A DNA stretch of 64,000 nt, taken from assembly GCA_900551325.1 (NCBI GenBank), contig URVM01000003.1, positions 1-64,000 on the forward strand, read 5' to 3'. The DNA is from an uncultured Eubacteriales bacterium. GTDB lineage: Bacteria > Bacillota > Clostridia > Lachnospirales > Cellulosilyticaceae. Numbering within the stretch: the stretch's first letter is position 1; every line of letters starts with the position of its first letter. This document shows positions 18,551 through 27,941 of this stretch, piece after piece. Both the position numbers and the translations under genes were made by a program. The notes under the pieces are model-generated. The model saw nothing but the letters and a program-made list of their open reading frames with translations, searched no databases and was not told the origin of the DNA.

Positions 18551-19120
18551 TTATTCTTCTTTTCTTATAACAAAAAAGCAATTTGGACAAGGCTTTTTAA
18601 CATTAGTTACATTAAGGTGTAAAACAGAAAATGCATTCACGGTGTAAGTAGCTAAATATTCTTCTATACTTATATGTTCTTTTAAACCTTCTTCATGACC
18701 TGGATAAGTCATAATAGCCAACATTCCTCCCTTTGACAGTTTGGATATTACTCCTTCTATAGCTTTTAAAGTAGTTTCTGTATGGGTTACAATACTTTTA
18801 TCTGCTCCTGGTAAATAGCCTAAATTAAAAAGAGCTAGATCTATTTCTTCTTTAATATAAGTATTTACATAATGATGAGAGTCTAAAATCAGCTGAATAT
18901 CTTTTTGACTTTCTTGGATCCTTTTCTTACTTTCGGCTATAGCTTCTGGCTGAATATCAAAGCCATAAATAGTTGATACTTGGCGAAGACCATTTAAAAA
19001 CTCTAGGTCATAACCATTACCTAGAGTTCCATCCATAGCTGTTAAGTTTTCTTTGCCCCACATTTTAAGATGTTGTTCAATAATAAGATGTACATTTTGT
19101 GTCATATTGCGACTGAGCAT
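18551..19120 (-). CDS. mnmM: tRNA methyltransferase of the YtqB/MnmM family
   Basis: This family (B. subtilis YtqB, now MnmM) methylates nm5s2U at the wobble position of tRNA to mnm5s2U. The SAM-binding motif is DGTLGNGYD at residues 30-38, and the family motif NLGYLPG is at 99-105, followed by T-rich THTETTLKAI. The 189-residue length agrees. AGGTGA precedes the ATG. It lies two bases after rluB, so the two RNA-modification genes are co-transcribed. Confidence 0.85.
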   Translation of the reverse strand: MLSRNMTQNVHLIIEQHLKMWGKENLTAMDGTLGNGYDLEFLNGLRQVSTIYGFDIQPEAIAESKKRIQESQKDIQLILDSHHYVNTYIKEEIDLALFNLGYLPGADKSIVTHTETTLKAIEGVISKLSKGGMLAIMTYPGHEEGLKEHISIEEYLATYTVNAFSVLHLNVTNVKKPCPNCFFVIRKEE

Positions 19121-19122
19121 GC

Positions 19123-19833
19123 TTATTCACCTAACTTCTTAAGATAGTTAATTTCTTCTTTTGTAAGTGGACGGTATTGCCCTACTTCTAAATCGCCTAG
19201 ATTCAGAGTGCCCATAGATACACGCGTAAGCTTTAAAACATCATAACCTACAGCAGCACACATTTTACGAACTTGACGATTACGTCCTTCATGAATGGTT
19301 AAACTAAAGGTTGTTGTTGCACCTGTTTGTCTGATGATTTTAGCTTTAGCAGGTGCTGTTAAATAACCATCAATAATAACACCTTGCTGTAACTTTTGAA
19401 GAGTTGCATTTCTTACTTCCCCTTTTACTTTTACCACATAAGTCTTATCTACATGGTGTTTGGGATGTGTAAGAGAATAAGTCAGTTCACCATCATTTGT
19501 TAAAAGAAGAAGCCCTGTTGTATTATAGTCAAGGCGCCCCACAGGGAATATTCGGTAAGGAATATTCTTTACTAAGTCTAAAACTGTAGGACGGTCTTTC
19601 TCATCAGATACAGAAGTAATATAGCCTGTAGGCTTATTCAGTAAATAATAAACTAATTGCTCTTCCATCTTTACAGGACGATTCTCAAATAATACTTCGT
19701 CCCCTTCTTCTACTTGAACACCTTGTTCTGTAACAACTTGTCCATTTACTTTTACTTTACCTTCTTCTATATATTGTTCACATTTTCTTCTTGATCCAAC
19801 ACCACATTGTGCTAAATATTTTTGTAGTCGCAT
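19123..19833 (-). CDS. rluB: rRNA pseudouridine synthase RluB
   Basis: RluB-type enzymes convert a specific uridine of 23S rRNA to pseudouridine. An S4 RNA-binding domain covers residues 1-50. The catalytic motif GRLDYNTTGLLL is at 99-110, with Asp102 as the catalytic residue. The 236-residue length is typical. Its place next to scpAB and a D,D-carboxypeptidase gene is conserved in many Firmicutes. RluE/F relatives are alternatives, but the neighbourhood favours RluB. Confidence 0.9.
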   Translation of the reverse strand: MRLQKYLAQCGVGSRRKCEQYIEEGKVKVNGQVVTEQGVQVEEGDEVLFENRPVKMEEQLVYYLLNKPTGYITSVSDEKDRPTVLDLVKNIPYRIFPVGRLDYNTTGLLLLTNDGELTYSLTHPKHHVDKTYVVKVKGEVRNATLQKLQQGVIIDGYLTAPAKAKIIRQTGATTTFSLTIHEGRNRQVRKMCAAVGYDVLKLTRVSMGTLNLGDLEVGQYRPLTKEEINYLKKLGE

Positions 19834-19871
19834 AAATCTGCCCTTCCTATTTAAAACATATTTTATTTATA

Positions 19872-21008
19872 TTATTTATTAAATAACTTTTTAATTTTAT
19901 CTATTAATGTAGCTTTATCTACATTTCGATTTGCAAGTAGCTCTGTTTTTTTCATTATTTTATCACCACAAACTACTTCTATTTTACCAACAACTTGATC
20001 TTTATGAATAGGTGCATTTACTTCATTTGGTAAGGTTTTTTTCAAGGTGACGTTGTTTTTTTCACTTTCACTAAGTGGTAATATAATTGTATCTTTTACA
20101 TATACACCTAATTGTTCTTCTTTTCCATTTGGTACCTTTACTTCCCCCATGTCTTGGTCTTTCTCTACCAGCTTGTACTTTTTATAGTTATTAAACCCAT
20201 AGTTCATTAACTTAATTACATCTGTATATTTACGAGACTTCCCATCTTTATTCCAACCTGCTCCAAGGGCTACACCTATTAGTTCCATACCATCTTTTTT
20301 AGCTGCACCTACAAAGCAATGTCCTGCTTTACTTGTAAAACCTGTTTTTACACCTTCAGCACCTTGGTACTGGCTTAAAAAACGATTTTTATTAATTAAT
20401 GAATGTGACCTACTACCTTCTACAGATACAGTTGGTATAGTGATTTCAGGTGTTGTAATGACCTTCACAAACTCAGGGTTACTTAGAGCATAGGCAGTTA
20501 TAAGCGCCATATCATAAGGGCTAGCATAGTGTTTCTCCCCATCTAAACCATTAGGGGTTTCAAAGTTTGTATGGGTCGCACCTATTTCACTAGCTTTTTG
20601 GCTCATAAGCTGACAAAAGTTCTCTACACTGCCTCCAATATGTTCAGCAATGGCAACAGCTGTATCATTATGTGATTCTAACATAAGAGAATATAATAAA
20701 TCACCTAAACGCTGTTTCTCACCTGCTTGCAAGTTTAATTTAACTTTAGGTGCTCTACTTGCATTTTTAGAAACTGTTACAATATCATCTAATTTGCCTG
20801 ACTCTATAGCCAAAATACAAGTCATTATTTTAGTTGTACTTGCCATTGGTAAAGGTTCATGAGCATTTCTTTCATAAAGAATACGTTTACTATCCTTTTC
20901 TATTAAAACTGAACCCTTAGAATAAATTGTACCTGGTCCTTCACTTGCATAAACACATTGAGTAAGTAAAAGTGCTATCGCTATACAACTTTTAAACCAT
21001 TTTCTCAT
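19872..21008 (-). CDS. D-alanyl-D-alanine carboxypeptidase (first copy)
   Basis: This penicillin-binding protein of the peptidase S11 family trims the terminal D-Ala from peptidoglycan stems outside the membrane. From the ATG at 21008 the SxxK box STTK is at residues 57-60, SHN at 112-114 and KTG at 221-223, so the active site is complete. A cleavable signal sequence spans about residues 1-22. A GTG three codons upstream is too close to the AAGGAG site. In related genomes the scpB-dac-rluB order is common, and the enzyme is often linked to spore cortex. Confidence 0.92.
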   Translation of the reverse strand: MRKWFKSCIAIALLLTQCVYASEGPGTIYSKGSVLIEKDSKRILYERNAHEPLPMASTTKIMTCILAIESGKLDDIVTVSKNASRAPKVKLNLQAGEKQRLGDLLYSLMLESHNDTAVAIAEHIGGSVENFCQLMSQKASEIGATHTNFETPNGLDGEKHYASPYDMALITAYALSNPEFVKVITTPEITIPTVSVEGSRSHSLINKNRFLSQYQGAEGVKTGFTSKAGHCFVGAAKKDGMELIGVALGAGWNKDGKSRKYTDVIKLMNYGFNNYKKYKLVEKDQDMGEVKVPNGKEEQLGVYVKDTIILPLSESEKNNVTLKKTLPNEVNAPIHKDQVVGKIEVVCGDKIMKKTELLANRNVDKATLIDKIKKLFNK

Positions 21009-21305
21009 TTCATTCACTCCTTAAACCATGTATATTCTATGTTCAGCATCCCTCATAGCTTTCCATTTTATACATTTATTTAAGGTGGAATCTCCTTCTT
21101 CTTACAGAAAATCTCTTCTTAATTGTATTGAAAATTTTCTTGTCTTACTGGATATTATCATATGTTAGTTAAAGTTTTCTATATCAATCATACTTTCTTA
21201 ATTCAAAGTATCTTTTCATTTTAACTAACTCTTTCCTTCTAGGTCAACTTATTCATCTTGGTTATCTATTTGATATAGAGTATACTCTTGATTTAAAGCA
21301 TTTTC

Positions 21306-21938
21306 TTAACTTGAATGATCTTCTTGACTTGAATGATCTTCTTGACTTGAATTATTTTCTTGGTTTAAGGTATCTTCAGAAATATAGTTCATTTCTTCTT
21401 CAATTTCCTTTTTAAAACGTTCAATAAGCTCATCCTTTACCTTTGGTAAATCTTCAATAGTCTTAAATCCAAAGTGACGCAAGAAACTAGTTGTAGTTCC
21501 AAAAAGAATTGGACGCCCAATAACATTAAGTCTTCCTACTTCTTCTATTAAATCATATTCTAATAGCTTACTTACAGCATGCTCACTCCTTACCCCTCTA
21601 ACATCTTCTATTTGTGCCTTAGTAATAGGTTGAGAGTAGGCTACAATAGCTAATGTTTCAAGTAAAGCTTGTGTAAGTAATTTTTTAATAGGTTTTTGCT
21701 TATAACGTTGAATAAAGCCAATATTTTTAGGCACTGTACACATTTGATAGCCTTTATCTACTTCAATAATTTCAATACCACTATTAGACTTTTGATATAT
21801 TTCATTTAATCTATAAATCGCCATATGTATGGTGATTTCTTCACTTTCACAAATCTCACAAAGTTTACTACTTGGAACACTATCTCCTACATAAAAGAGA
21901 ATAGATTCAAGTATACTTTCAAGTTCAGTCTTTTGCAT
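21306..21938 (-). CDS. scpB: Segregation and condensation protein ScpB
   Basis: ScpB pairs with ScpA and SMC in the condensin complex that compacts and segregates the chromosome. Two winged-helix domains cover residues 1-170, with the family sequences LLTQALLETLAIVAYSQPITKAQIEDVRG and GRPILFGTT. The tail is acidic and contains SQEDHS repeats. The stop codon is a TAA where the repeat has CAA; reading on in frame gives 18 further codons to a TAA at 21249-21251, so the tail may have been shortened by a point mutation. It overlaps scpA by 14 bases. Confidence 0.93.
   Translation of the reverse strand: MQKTELESILESILFYVGDSVPSSKLCEICESEEITIHMAIYRLNEIYQKSNSGIEIIEVDKGYQMCTVPKNIGFIQRYKQKPIKKLLTQALLETLAIVAYSQPITKAQIEDVRGVRSEHAVSKLLEYDLIEEVGRLNVIGRPILFGTTTSFLRHFGFKTIEDLPKVKDELIERFKKEIEEEMNYISEDTLNQENNSSQEDHSSQEDHSS
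21309..21362 (-). repeat. 18-bp tandem repeat in the scpB tail
   Basis: Two identical 18-base units (21309-21326 and 21327-21344) and a third with two differences (21345-21362) encode the SQEDHS-type repeats at the ScpB C-terminus. The unit length is a multiple of three, so copy-number change would keep the frame. Confidence 0.9.
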
Positions 21939-22686
21939 CTTCTCTCACTCCTGTAATGATAATATCTGCTAGCGGCTTATCTTGCATAATACGAATCTGC
22001 TTTTTATGTACAAGCTCTAAAATAGACATGAAGGTTACAATACGTTCAACTTTTGGCATCCCTACAGTACACAATTCAAAAAAGGAAACCCTTCCATTCA
22101 ACTCTAATAAGTTTAATATATATATAGCTTTTTGTTCAATAGTATAAGTATCTTTCTTTAATATAGAAGAATCTATTTTCTTAGACTTTTGATGAACTAA
22201 AATTTGCTTTTGTCTCATTAAATTTTGAAATACTTCATACAGCTCTTCTAATGTAATATCCACTAAAACATCATCTGTAGTAGGTTTAGGAACTTCTATA
22301 TAATCTCCACTTTCTTTGTTTCTAAAACAATAGTCTGATGAAAGATTTTGTCTTTCATCTAACTCATGAGAAACATATTTAATCTTTTTGTATTCTAGTA
22401 GCTTTCTAATTAATTCTTCCCTTGGATCTTCCTCTAAAATCTCCTCATTTTTAGGAGGCTTAGGTAAGAGCATTTTAGATTTAATATAAAGTAAGGTGGC
22501 TGCCATAACAATAAATTCACTCATTTGTTCCAGTTCTAATGTATTAGAGGATTCAATATAAGCTAAATACTGATCTGTAATTGAAGAAATTTCTATATCA
22601 TAAATACTCATTTTATTTTTCTCTAATAAATAAAGCAACAGATCAAGAGGCCCTTCAAAATCTTCTAGTTTAAATGTAACATTCAT
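21925..22686 (-). CDS. scpA: Segregation and condensation protein ScpA
   Basis: ScpA is the kleisin that bridges SMC heads in bacterial condensin. The N-terminal FKLEDFEGPLDLLLYLLEKNKMSIYDIEI is the ScpA signature, followed by LLYIKSKMLLPKPP. The C-terminal winged helix (residues about 180-245) binds the SMC head. The 253-residue length is normal. AAGGAGAAAATAA precedes the ATG. The 14-base overlap with scpB implies coupled translation of the two partners. Confidence 0.95.
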   Translation of the reverse strand: MNVTFKLEDFEGPLDLLLYLLEKNKMSIYDIEISSITDQYLAYIESSNTLELEQMSEFIVMAATLLYIKSKMLLPKPPKNEEILEEDPREELIRKLLEYKKIKYVSHELDERQNLSSDYCFRNKESGDYIEVPKPTTDDVLVDITLEELYEVFQNLMRQKQILVHQKSKKIDSSILKKDTYTIEQKAIYILNLLELNGRVSFFELCTVGMPKVERIVTFMSILELVHKKQIRIMQDKPLADIIITGVREDAKD

Positions 22687-22781
22687 TTATTTTCTCCTTA
22701 CTTACAACACAGTCTATTAATAGTTTAGCTATTTCACTCACATAATGCAAGATAAACCGCCAACTTTCTAAGGAAACAAAT

Positions 22782-22819
22782 AGGTTAGTACATAGCAATA
22801 GAACTCCATGTACTAACCT
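22782..22819 (-). terminator. Terminator downstream of the second carboxypeptidase gene
   Basis: A perfect 12-bp stem (22782-22793 with 22808-22819) with a 14-base loop follows the minus-strand gene at 22837. The T-run is moderate on either strand. Confidence 0.7.
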
Positions 22820-22836
22820 TATTTATCATAAACTAT

Positions 22837-24018
22837 TTAGCTCATTTTAAAATAGCGACTAATCATATAAGGAAACATATGATTGAATTTAGCTTTGCCT
22901 ACATCAAAAGCTGCTACAAGTGGTGCTTCACCTACAACTTCTCCATCCATTGTATAAGTAATGGTACCAAGTTTTTGATTTTTGTAAATAGGTGCTACAA
23001 CATTTTCATCATATTGGATACTATAACTTAATTCTTTTTCTGTACGTTCCTTAGGTACAACAAAGGCCATAGAGTTTTCAATAGTAAGTTCTACCATTTT
23101 CTTATCGCCTTTTTTAACTTTCATATTCCCAAGGATTTCTCCAACTTGTGGTCCTTTTTTCACTTTATAGTTGGCAAAACCATAGTCTAAAAGACCAGCT
23201 GCTTCTCTAAATCGTATTTTACCATCTTGAGAACCCAAGACAACCGCTATTAAGTGCATGTCATCTCGATTAGCTGTTGCACTTACACAATGTTTTGCTT
23301 GAGGTGTATAACCAGTTTTAAGACCTGTAATACCATTATACCACTTAATCATCTTGTTTGTATTTGTAAGGCCAAATTCTGTTTCACCTTTACGTGTACG
23401 GTGTGTAATTGTATCCATCCAAATAGTAAGTGTTTTAGTAATATCAGGGAACTTAGTAATAAGTTCACGAGACATAATAGCCACATCATGAGCAGAAGAA
23501 ACGTGTCCTTCTACATGTAGGCCACAAGCATTTTTAAAAGTAGTATGTTTCATACCTAACTCTTCTGCTCGCTTATTCATCATATCTACAAATTGACTTT
23601 CACTACCACCAATATATTCTGCCATAGCCACAGCTGCATCATTGGCTGATGCAATAGCAATGGCTTTTACAAGATCACGTACTGTTTGTTGTTCGCCTTC
23701 TTCCATGAAGATTTGAGAACCACCCATACCTGCAGCATGACTACTTACAGTTACTTGATCATCCCAGTTAATCTTCCCAGCATCAATGGCTTCGTGAATA
23801 AGAAGAAGGGTCATAATCTTTGTAATACTAGCTGGCGGAATTTCATCATCCATATTTTTTTCTAGTAGAATTTTGCCACTACTTGCTTCCATAAGTACAT
23901 AACTTCTAGCTGTCTCAGCCATTCCAGATGAATTCGTAACAGGTTCGGCAAATACACTACATATACTAGTAAGCCATACAAGAAGTAGTACACTTACTAT
24001 ACTTTTTTTCTTAAACAT
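22837..24018 (-). CDS. dacF: D-alanyl-D-alanine carboxypeptidase, DacF-like
   Basis: This is a second S11 carboxypeptidase acting on peptidoglycan outside the membrane. SITK is at residues 64-67, SAN at 124-126 and KTG at 233-235, followed by the PBP5_C beta domain and a C-terminal amphipathic membrane-anchor helix. A signal peptide covers residues 1-24. The xerD-deoB-nucleoside phosphorylase-dacF order is the same as the B. subtilis ripX-drm-pupG-dacF order, which supports the DacF name; in Bacillus DacF acts in the forespore. Confidence 0.9.
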   Translation of the reverse strand: MFKKKSIVSVLLLVWLTSICSVFAEPVTNSSGMAETARSYVLMEASSGKILLEKNMDDEIPPASITKIMTLLLIHEAIDAGKINWDDQVTVSSHAAGMGGSQIFMEEGEQQTVRDLVKAIAIASANDAAVAMAEYIGGSESQFVDMMNKRAEELGMKHTTFKNACGLHVEGHVSSAHDVAIMSRELITKFPDITKTLTIWMDTITHRTRKGETEFGLTNTNKMIKWYNGITGLKTGYTPQAKHCVSATANRDDMHLIAVVLGSQDGKIRFREAAGLLDYGFANYKVKKGPQVGEILGNMKVKKGDKKMVELTIENSMAFVVPKERTEKELSYSIQYDENVVAPIYKNQKLGTITYTMDGEVVGEAPLVAAFDVGKAKFNHMFPYMISRYFKMS

Positions 24019-24109
24019 GTTTCTACCTCCTTACAATTTATTTCTATTATTTGTTATTTTAAACAAAATATACTATAAATTATAAAGAAGTAGCTATTAG
24101 CTTATAAAT

Positions 24110-25417
24110 TTAGTCTCTTATAGTTGTGTAAATAAGCTGTGGCTTCTTAGTTTCTTCCATACTTAGTGCATAAGCATCATAGATATAGTTCATTGCACCT
24201 TCTGTATTAGACTGCTCACTATAGTATAAAGTAGCAAGTGAATCTCCAAGTTCTACTTTATCCCCTATCTTTTTGTGAATGATAAGACCTACACCTAAAT
24301 CAATGATACTCTCTTTGTTTTCTCTTCCTGCGCCTAGTACAAGGGCTGCTTTTCCAATAAGCTCTGTCTCAATGCTTGCTACATAACCTTCTTCTTTTGC
24401 TATAATTTCCATTGTATATGGTGCAGATGGTAAAAGACTATAGTCTGTTACACATGCAGGATCTCCTCCTTGAGAAGCTATCCATTCACAAAGTTTATCT
24501 ATAGCTTTTCCTGAAACAATGAGTTCCTCAGCTAACTGTAGTCCTTCATCAAAAGTCTTTACACGATTTGCAAGAAGGAACATATTGGCTGCAAAAGTTT
24601 TGGTGAGTACAGTTAAGTCTTCTGGTCCTTTACCTTTTAAAGTATCAATAGCCTCTATAACTTCTAAACTATTACCAATAGCATAACCTAAAGGTTGGTT
24701 CATGTCTGTAACAATACCGATGGTATCACGTCCAACTGCTTTACCAATACGTACCATGGCCCCAGCTAAAAGCTTGGCATCCTCTAAAGTTTTCATAAAA
24801 GCACCACTACCACATTTAACATCTAAAACAATAGCATTTGAACCTGCTGCAATTTTCTTAGACATAATAGAAGCTGCAATAAGTGATATGTTATCAACTG
24901 TGGCTGTAACATCACGAAGAGCATAAATTTTCTTATCTGCTGGTGCTAAATTACCTGTTTGGCCTACAACAGCAACGCCGTGCTCATTTACATTATTAAT
25001 AAAGTCTTCTAATTCAAGTTCTACTTTAAAACCTGGAAAGGATTCTAATTTATCTACTGTTCCACCTGTATGACCAAGTCCACGACCAGACATTTTAGCT
25101 ACAGGTACACCCCCAGCTGCCACAAGTGGTGCTAATACGATGGTTGTTGTATCCCCAACACCACCTGTACTATGTTTATCTACTTTGATACCTGGTATAG
25201 ATGATAAGTCAAGCATTTGGCCACTACTCGCCATACATTCGGTTAAAGTAGCTGTCTCTTCATCATTCATGCCTTGAAAATAAATAGCCATTAAAAGAGC
25301 TGATACTTGATAATCAGGTAAAGTACCTTCTGTGTAACCTTGTACAACAAATTTAATTTCTTCTTGAGATAAAATACCACCTAATTTTTTCTTTTCAATA
25401 ATATCATAGATTCTCAT
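24110..25417 (-). CDS. pdp: Pyrimidine-nucleoside phosphorylase
   Basis: This enzyme splits uridine, thymidine or deoxyuridine with phosphate to give the base and (deoxy)ribose-1-phosphate. The phosphate-binding KHSTGGVGD is at residues 81-89, and the thymidine-phosphorylase family signature [17 protein letters not shown] is at 110-126. The 435-residue length fits Pdp of Firmicutes; DeoA of enterics is the nearest alternative. It follows deoB by 13 bases, and DeoB converts its pentose-1-phosphate product to the 5-phosphate. Confidence 0.93.
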   Translation of the reverse strand: MRIYDIIEKKKLGGILSQEEIKFVVQGYTEGTLPDYQVSALLMAIYFQGMNDEETATLTECMASSGQMLDLSSIPGIKVDKHSTGGVGDTTTIVLAPLVAAGGVPVAKMSGRGLGHTGGTVDKLESFPGFKVELELEDFINNVNEHGVAVVGQTGNLAPADKKIYALRDVTATVDNISLIAASIMSKKIAAGSNAIVLDVKCGSGAFMKTLEDAKLLAGAMVRIGKAVGRDTIGIVTDMNQPLGYAIGNSLEVIEAIDTLKGKGPEDLTVLTKTFAANMFLLANRVKTFDEGLQLAEELIVSGKAIDKLCEWIASQGGDPACVTDYSLLPSAPYTMEIIAKEEGYVASIETELIGKAALVLGAGRENKESIIDLGVGLIIHKKIGDKVELGDSLATLYYSEQSNTEGAMNYIYDAYALSMEETKKPQLIYTTIRD

Positions 25418-25430
25418 AGTATCCCCCTAT

Positions 25431-26600
25431 TTATTCCACTAATGTTTGATAAAAACTTGCACCAATATTAAGGGTTGGTAAATCAAAAATTTCTGATACA
25501 GTTTGACCTATATCTGCAAAGCTATTACGTGTACCTAAATCTATGCCTTCTTCAAATTGCTTACTATATACAAGAAGTGGTACATATTCTCTTGTATGGT
25601 CTGTTCCTGGTGTTGTAGGATCACAACCATGGTCAGCTGTAATGATTAATAAATCATCCTCTTTCATAGCACCTATAATTTCTGGTAAATAACGATCAAA
25701 CTCTTCAAGACCTTTACCGTAGTTTTCCCAATCGTTACGGTGTCCCCACTTCATATCAAAATCAACTAAATTAGTAAAGATTAAACCATGACTTTCCTTC
25801 TTTATAAGATTAATAGTTTGCTTAATACCATCTTCATTAGACTTAGTATGGGTTGAATAAGTAATACCTTCTCCTGCAAAAATATCACTTATCTTACCTA
25901 CTGCAATCACATCTAAACCATTTTCCTTAGCATAAACTAATAAGTTTTCGGCTGGTGGTGTCACTGCATAGTCATGGCGATTTGGTGTACGTGTAAAATG
26001 TCCTGGTGTACCTACAAAAGGTCTAGCAATAACACGAGAAACTTCATGCTCACCTTTTAATAGATTTCTTGCAATTTCACACATTTTGTAAAGCTTTTCA
26101 AGTGGAATAACTTCTTCATGGGCTGCAATTTGAAATACACTATCTGCTGAAGTGTAAACAATAGGGAAACCAGTTTTCATATGTTCTTCCCCAAGCTCAT
26201 CTAAAATAGCTGTACCTGAAGCTGTACAATTTCCTAAAGTCTTTGTTCCAATAGCCTCTTCAAAGGCATCCATAATCTCTTTAGGGAAACCATTAGGATA
26301 AGTTGGAAACGGAACCTTTGTATGAATACCTACCATCTCCCAATGTCCTGTAGTTGTATCTTTACCTGAAGAAAGTTCTGCAAGTCTTGCATAAGCACCT
26401 ATTGGTTTATTAGTCTTTCCAATGCCTTCCATTCCTTCAATATTACCTAAGCCAAGTTTAATAAGATTTGGTAACTTAAGTCCATTACTTTTATGATAAA
26501 CGTGACCTATTGTATTTGTATCTGTATCACCATATAAATGGGCATCTGGCATAGCCCCCATACCTACACTATCTAAAACGATCCAAATAACTCTATTCAT
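25431..26600 (-). CDS. deoB: Phosphopentomutase DeoB
   Basis: DeoB interconverts (deoxy)ribose-1-phosphate and -5-phosphate and so feeds salvaged nucleoside sugar into central metabolism. It belongs to the alkaline phosphatase superfamily: the N-terminal metal site lies in VIWIVLDSVGMGAMPDA and later metal ligands in ITADHGCDPTTPGTDHTREY. The frame starts ten codons earlier, but MNRVIWIVLDS is the family start, a GGTGAT site precedes it, and the resulting 389 residues match the usual length. It forms a unit with pdp. Confidence 0.95.
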   Translation of the reverse strand: MNRVIWIVLDSVGMGAMPDAHLYGDTDTNTIGHVYHKSNGLKLPNLIKLGLGNIEGMEGIGKTNKPIGAYARLAELSSGKDTTTGHWEMVGIHTKVPFPTYPNGFPKEIMDAFEEAIGTKTLGNCTASGTAILDELGEEHMKTGFPIVYTSADSVFQIAAHEEVIPLEKLYKMCEIARNLLKGEHEVSRVIARPFVGTPGHFTRTPNRHDYAVTPPAENLLVYAKENGLDVIAVGKISDIFAGEGITYSTHTKSNEDGIKQTINLIKKESHGLIFTNLVDFDMKWGHRNDWENYGKGLEEFDRYLPEIIGAMKEDDLLIITADHGCDPTTPGTDHTREYVPLLVYSKQFEEGIDLGTRNSFADIGQTVSEIFDLPTLNIGASFYQTLVE

Positions 26601-26673
26601 TATGATCACCATCCTTATTCCATATTTCAATTATTTGGTTATAGTTTTATTGTATACTAAAAGTACAAAAAAA

Positions 26674-26693
26674 AACAGGGTATTATCCCTGTT
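26674..26693 (-). terminator. Terminator between xerD and deoB
   Basis: A 7-bp stem (26674-26680 with 26687-26693) is followed on the minus strand by about nine T. It ends the xerD transcript, so deoB-pdp-dacF probably has its own promoter in the short gap. Confidence 0.85.
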
Positions 26694-26710
26694 ATTTTCT
26701 ATCCCTTACT

Positions 26711-27556
26711 CTATTTTGCAAGATGAGTATATACTTGTGTTGTTGAAATATCTGAATGACCTAGCATTTGTTGTACTGACTTTAAGTTAGCTCCATTTTG
26801 AATAAGATGGGCTGCAAAGGAATGTCTTAACATATGTGGTGTAATCTCCACTTCAATGTTAGCATTTTTAGCATAGGTTTTAAGAATCTTCCAAAAGCCT
26901 TGTCTTGTAAGTGGTAAACCGTTGCAATTTACAAAAAGTGATTGCTCATATTGATCACGAATCATAGCATATCTTACATCTGTTAAATAATTTTTAAGAG
27001 CTACAATAGCTGCTCTACCAATAGGTATACAACGTTCTTTACTTTCATCACGACAAATAATATATCCTTGATTTAAGTTAATATCTGTTACCTTTAATGT
27101 AATAAGCTCTGTTACTCTAATCCCCGTTGCATAAAGTAATTCTAACATGGCCTTGTCACGGATCCCCTTAATATCCGTAGTATGCGGTGCACTTAATAAT
27201 TGTAAAACTTCTTTTTCCGATAAAATCTTAGGCGCTCTTTTTGTAATTTTAGGCATATCTATTGTAAGCGCTGGATTTTCATAAGCTTTTCCTTCTTTTA
27301 TAAGGTAGAAGAAAAACGCACGGATAGAAGCTAATGTTCTAGATAAAGTTGAAGATGATTTATTTTCACTCTTCATATAATCTAGATACTTTTGAATCCA
27401 TTCACTACTAATAGAACAAGTCTCTTCAATATTATTTTCCCTTAAAAACTTAAAAAAATACTTTAAGTCACGTTCATAAGATTGAATGGTATTCTTTGAT
27501 GAATGCTTAACACGATTAAGATAGACTAAGAATAAAGCAAGCTCATCGTATATCAT
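26711..27556 (-). CDS. xerD: Site-specific tyrosine recombinase XerD
   Basis: XerD resolves chromosome dimers at dif with XerC, working in the cytoplasm at FtsK-driven septa. The N-terminal SAM-like domain spans residues 1-100. The catalytic residues are Arg147, Lys173, His241, Arg244, His267 and the nucleophile Tyr276, at the spacing of E. coli XerD. The 281-residue length is usual. Housekeeping context (deoB downstream, codY upstream) and lack of any integron or phage genes argue against an integrase. Confidence 0.93.
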   Translation of the reverse strand: MIYDELALFLVYLNRVKHSSKNTIQSYERDLKYFFKFLRENNIEETCSISSEWIQKYLDYMKSENKSSSTLSRTLASIRAFFFYLIKEGKAYENPALTIDMPKITKRAPKILSEKEVLQLLSAPHTTDIKGIRDKAMLELLYATGIRVTELITLKVTDINLNQGYIICRDESKERCIPIGRAAIVALKNYLTDVRYAMIRDQYEQSLFVNCNGLPLTRQGFWKILKTYAKNANIEVEITPHMLRHSFAAHLIQNGANLKSVQQMLGHSDISTTQVYTHLAK

Positions 27557-27890
27557 GTGACTCCCCCTTTTCCATAATATTATTTGTATATAGTATATTT
27601 TTTAACTATTATGTATACATCAATTATAACCAAAATGATTTTTTTTGTCTACTCAAATTCATTTTTTTTATAAATTGACCATTATTTTTTTAATTAAATA
27701 TATCTTTTATAGTATTTATCACGTTAAGTCCAGGAAATTTTTATCTAACCTTACTAATTATTCAGAAATTTATAGGATAGTAATTTATGAATTGCATAAT
27801 TAGTATAATATTTTGTATTGAGTTACTAAATACAAAAGTCCATTAATAAATAATTAACTTTTACTGTAGTACATATTTTCTTATATACAA
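27557..27890. other. Gene-free AT-rich stretch between xerD and codY
   Basis: No open frame with a ribosome-binding site was found. It should hold the xerD promoter. A short AT-only hairpin (27811-27819 with 27829-27837) is preceded on the plus strand by TATAAT at 27804, but no -35 was recognised. Confidence 0.5.
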
Positions 27891-27920
27891 AAAAGTTCTA
27901 GGAAACTACCTAGAACTTTT
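27891..27920 (-). terminator. Terminator of codY
   Basis: A perfect 12-bp stem (27891-27902 with 27909-27920) with a 6-base loop is followed on the minus strand by a T-run. It lies about 20 bases after the codY stop codon. Confidence 0.9.
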
Positions 27921-27941
27921 GAAGAATAAATATTTTTATAT

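Noticed and set aside
26711..27556. Integrase of a mobile element
   Set aside because: Length, catalytic spacing and housekeeping context fit XerD, and no attachment sites or cargo genes are present.
27800..27840. Small RNA gene between xerD and codY
   Set aside because: A TATAAT and an AT-only hairpin are seen, but there is no -35 and no terminator in the right place.
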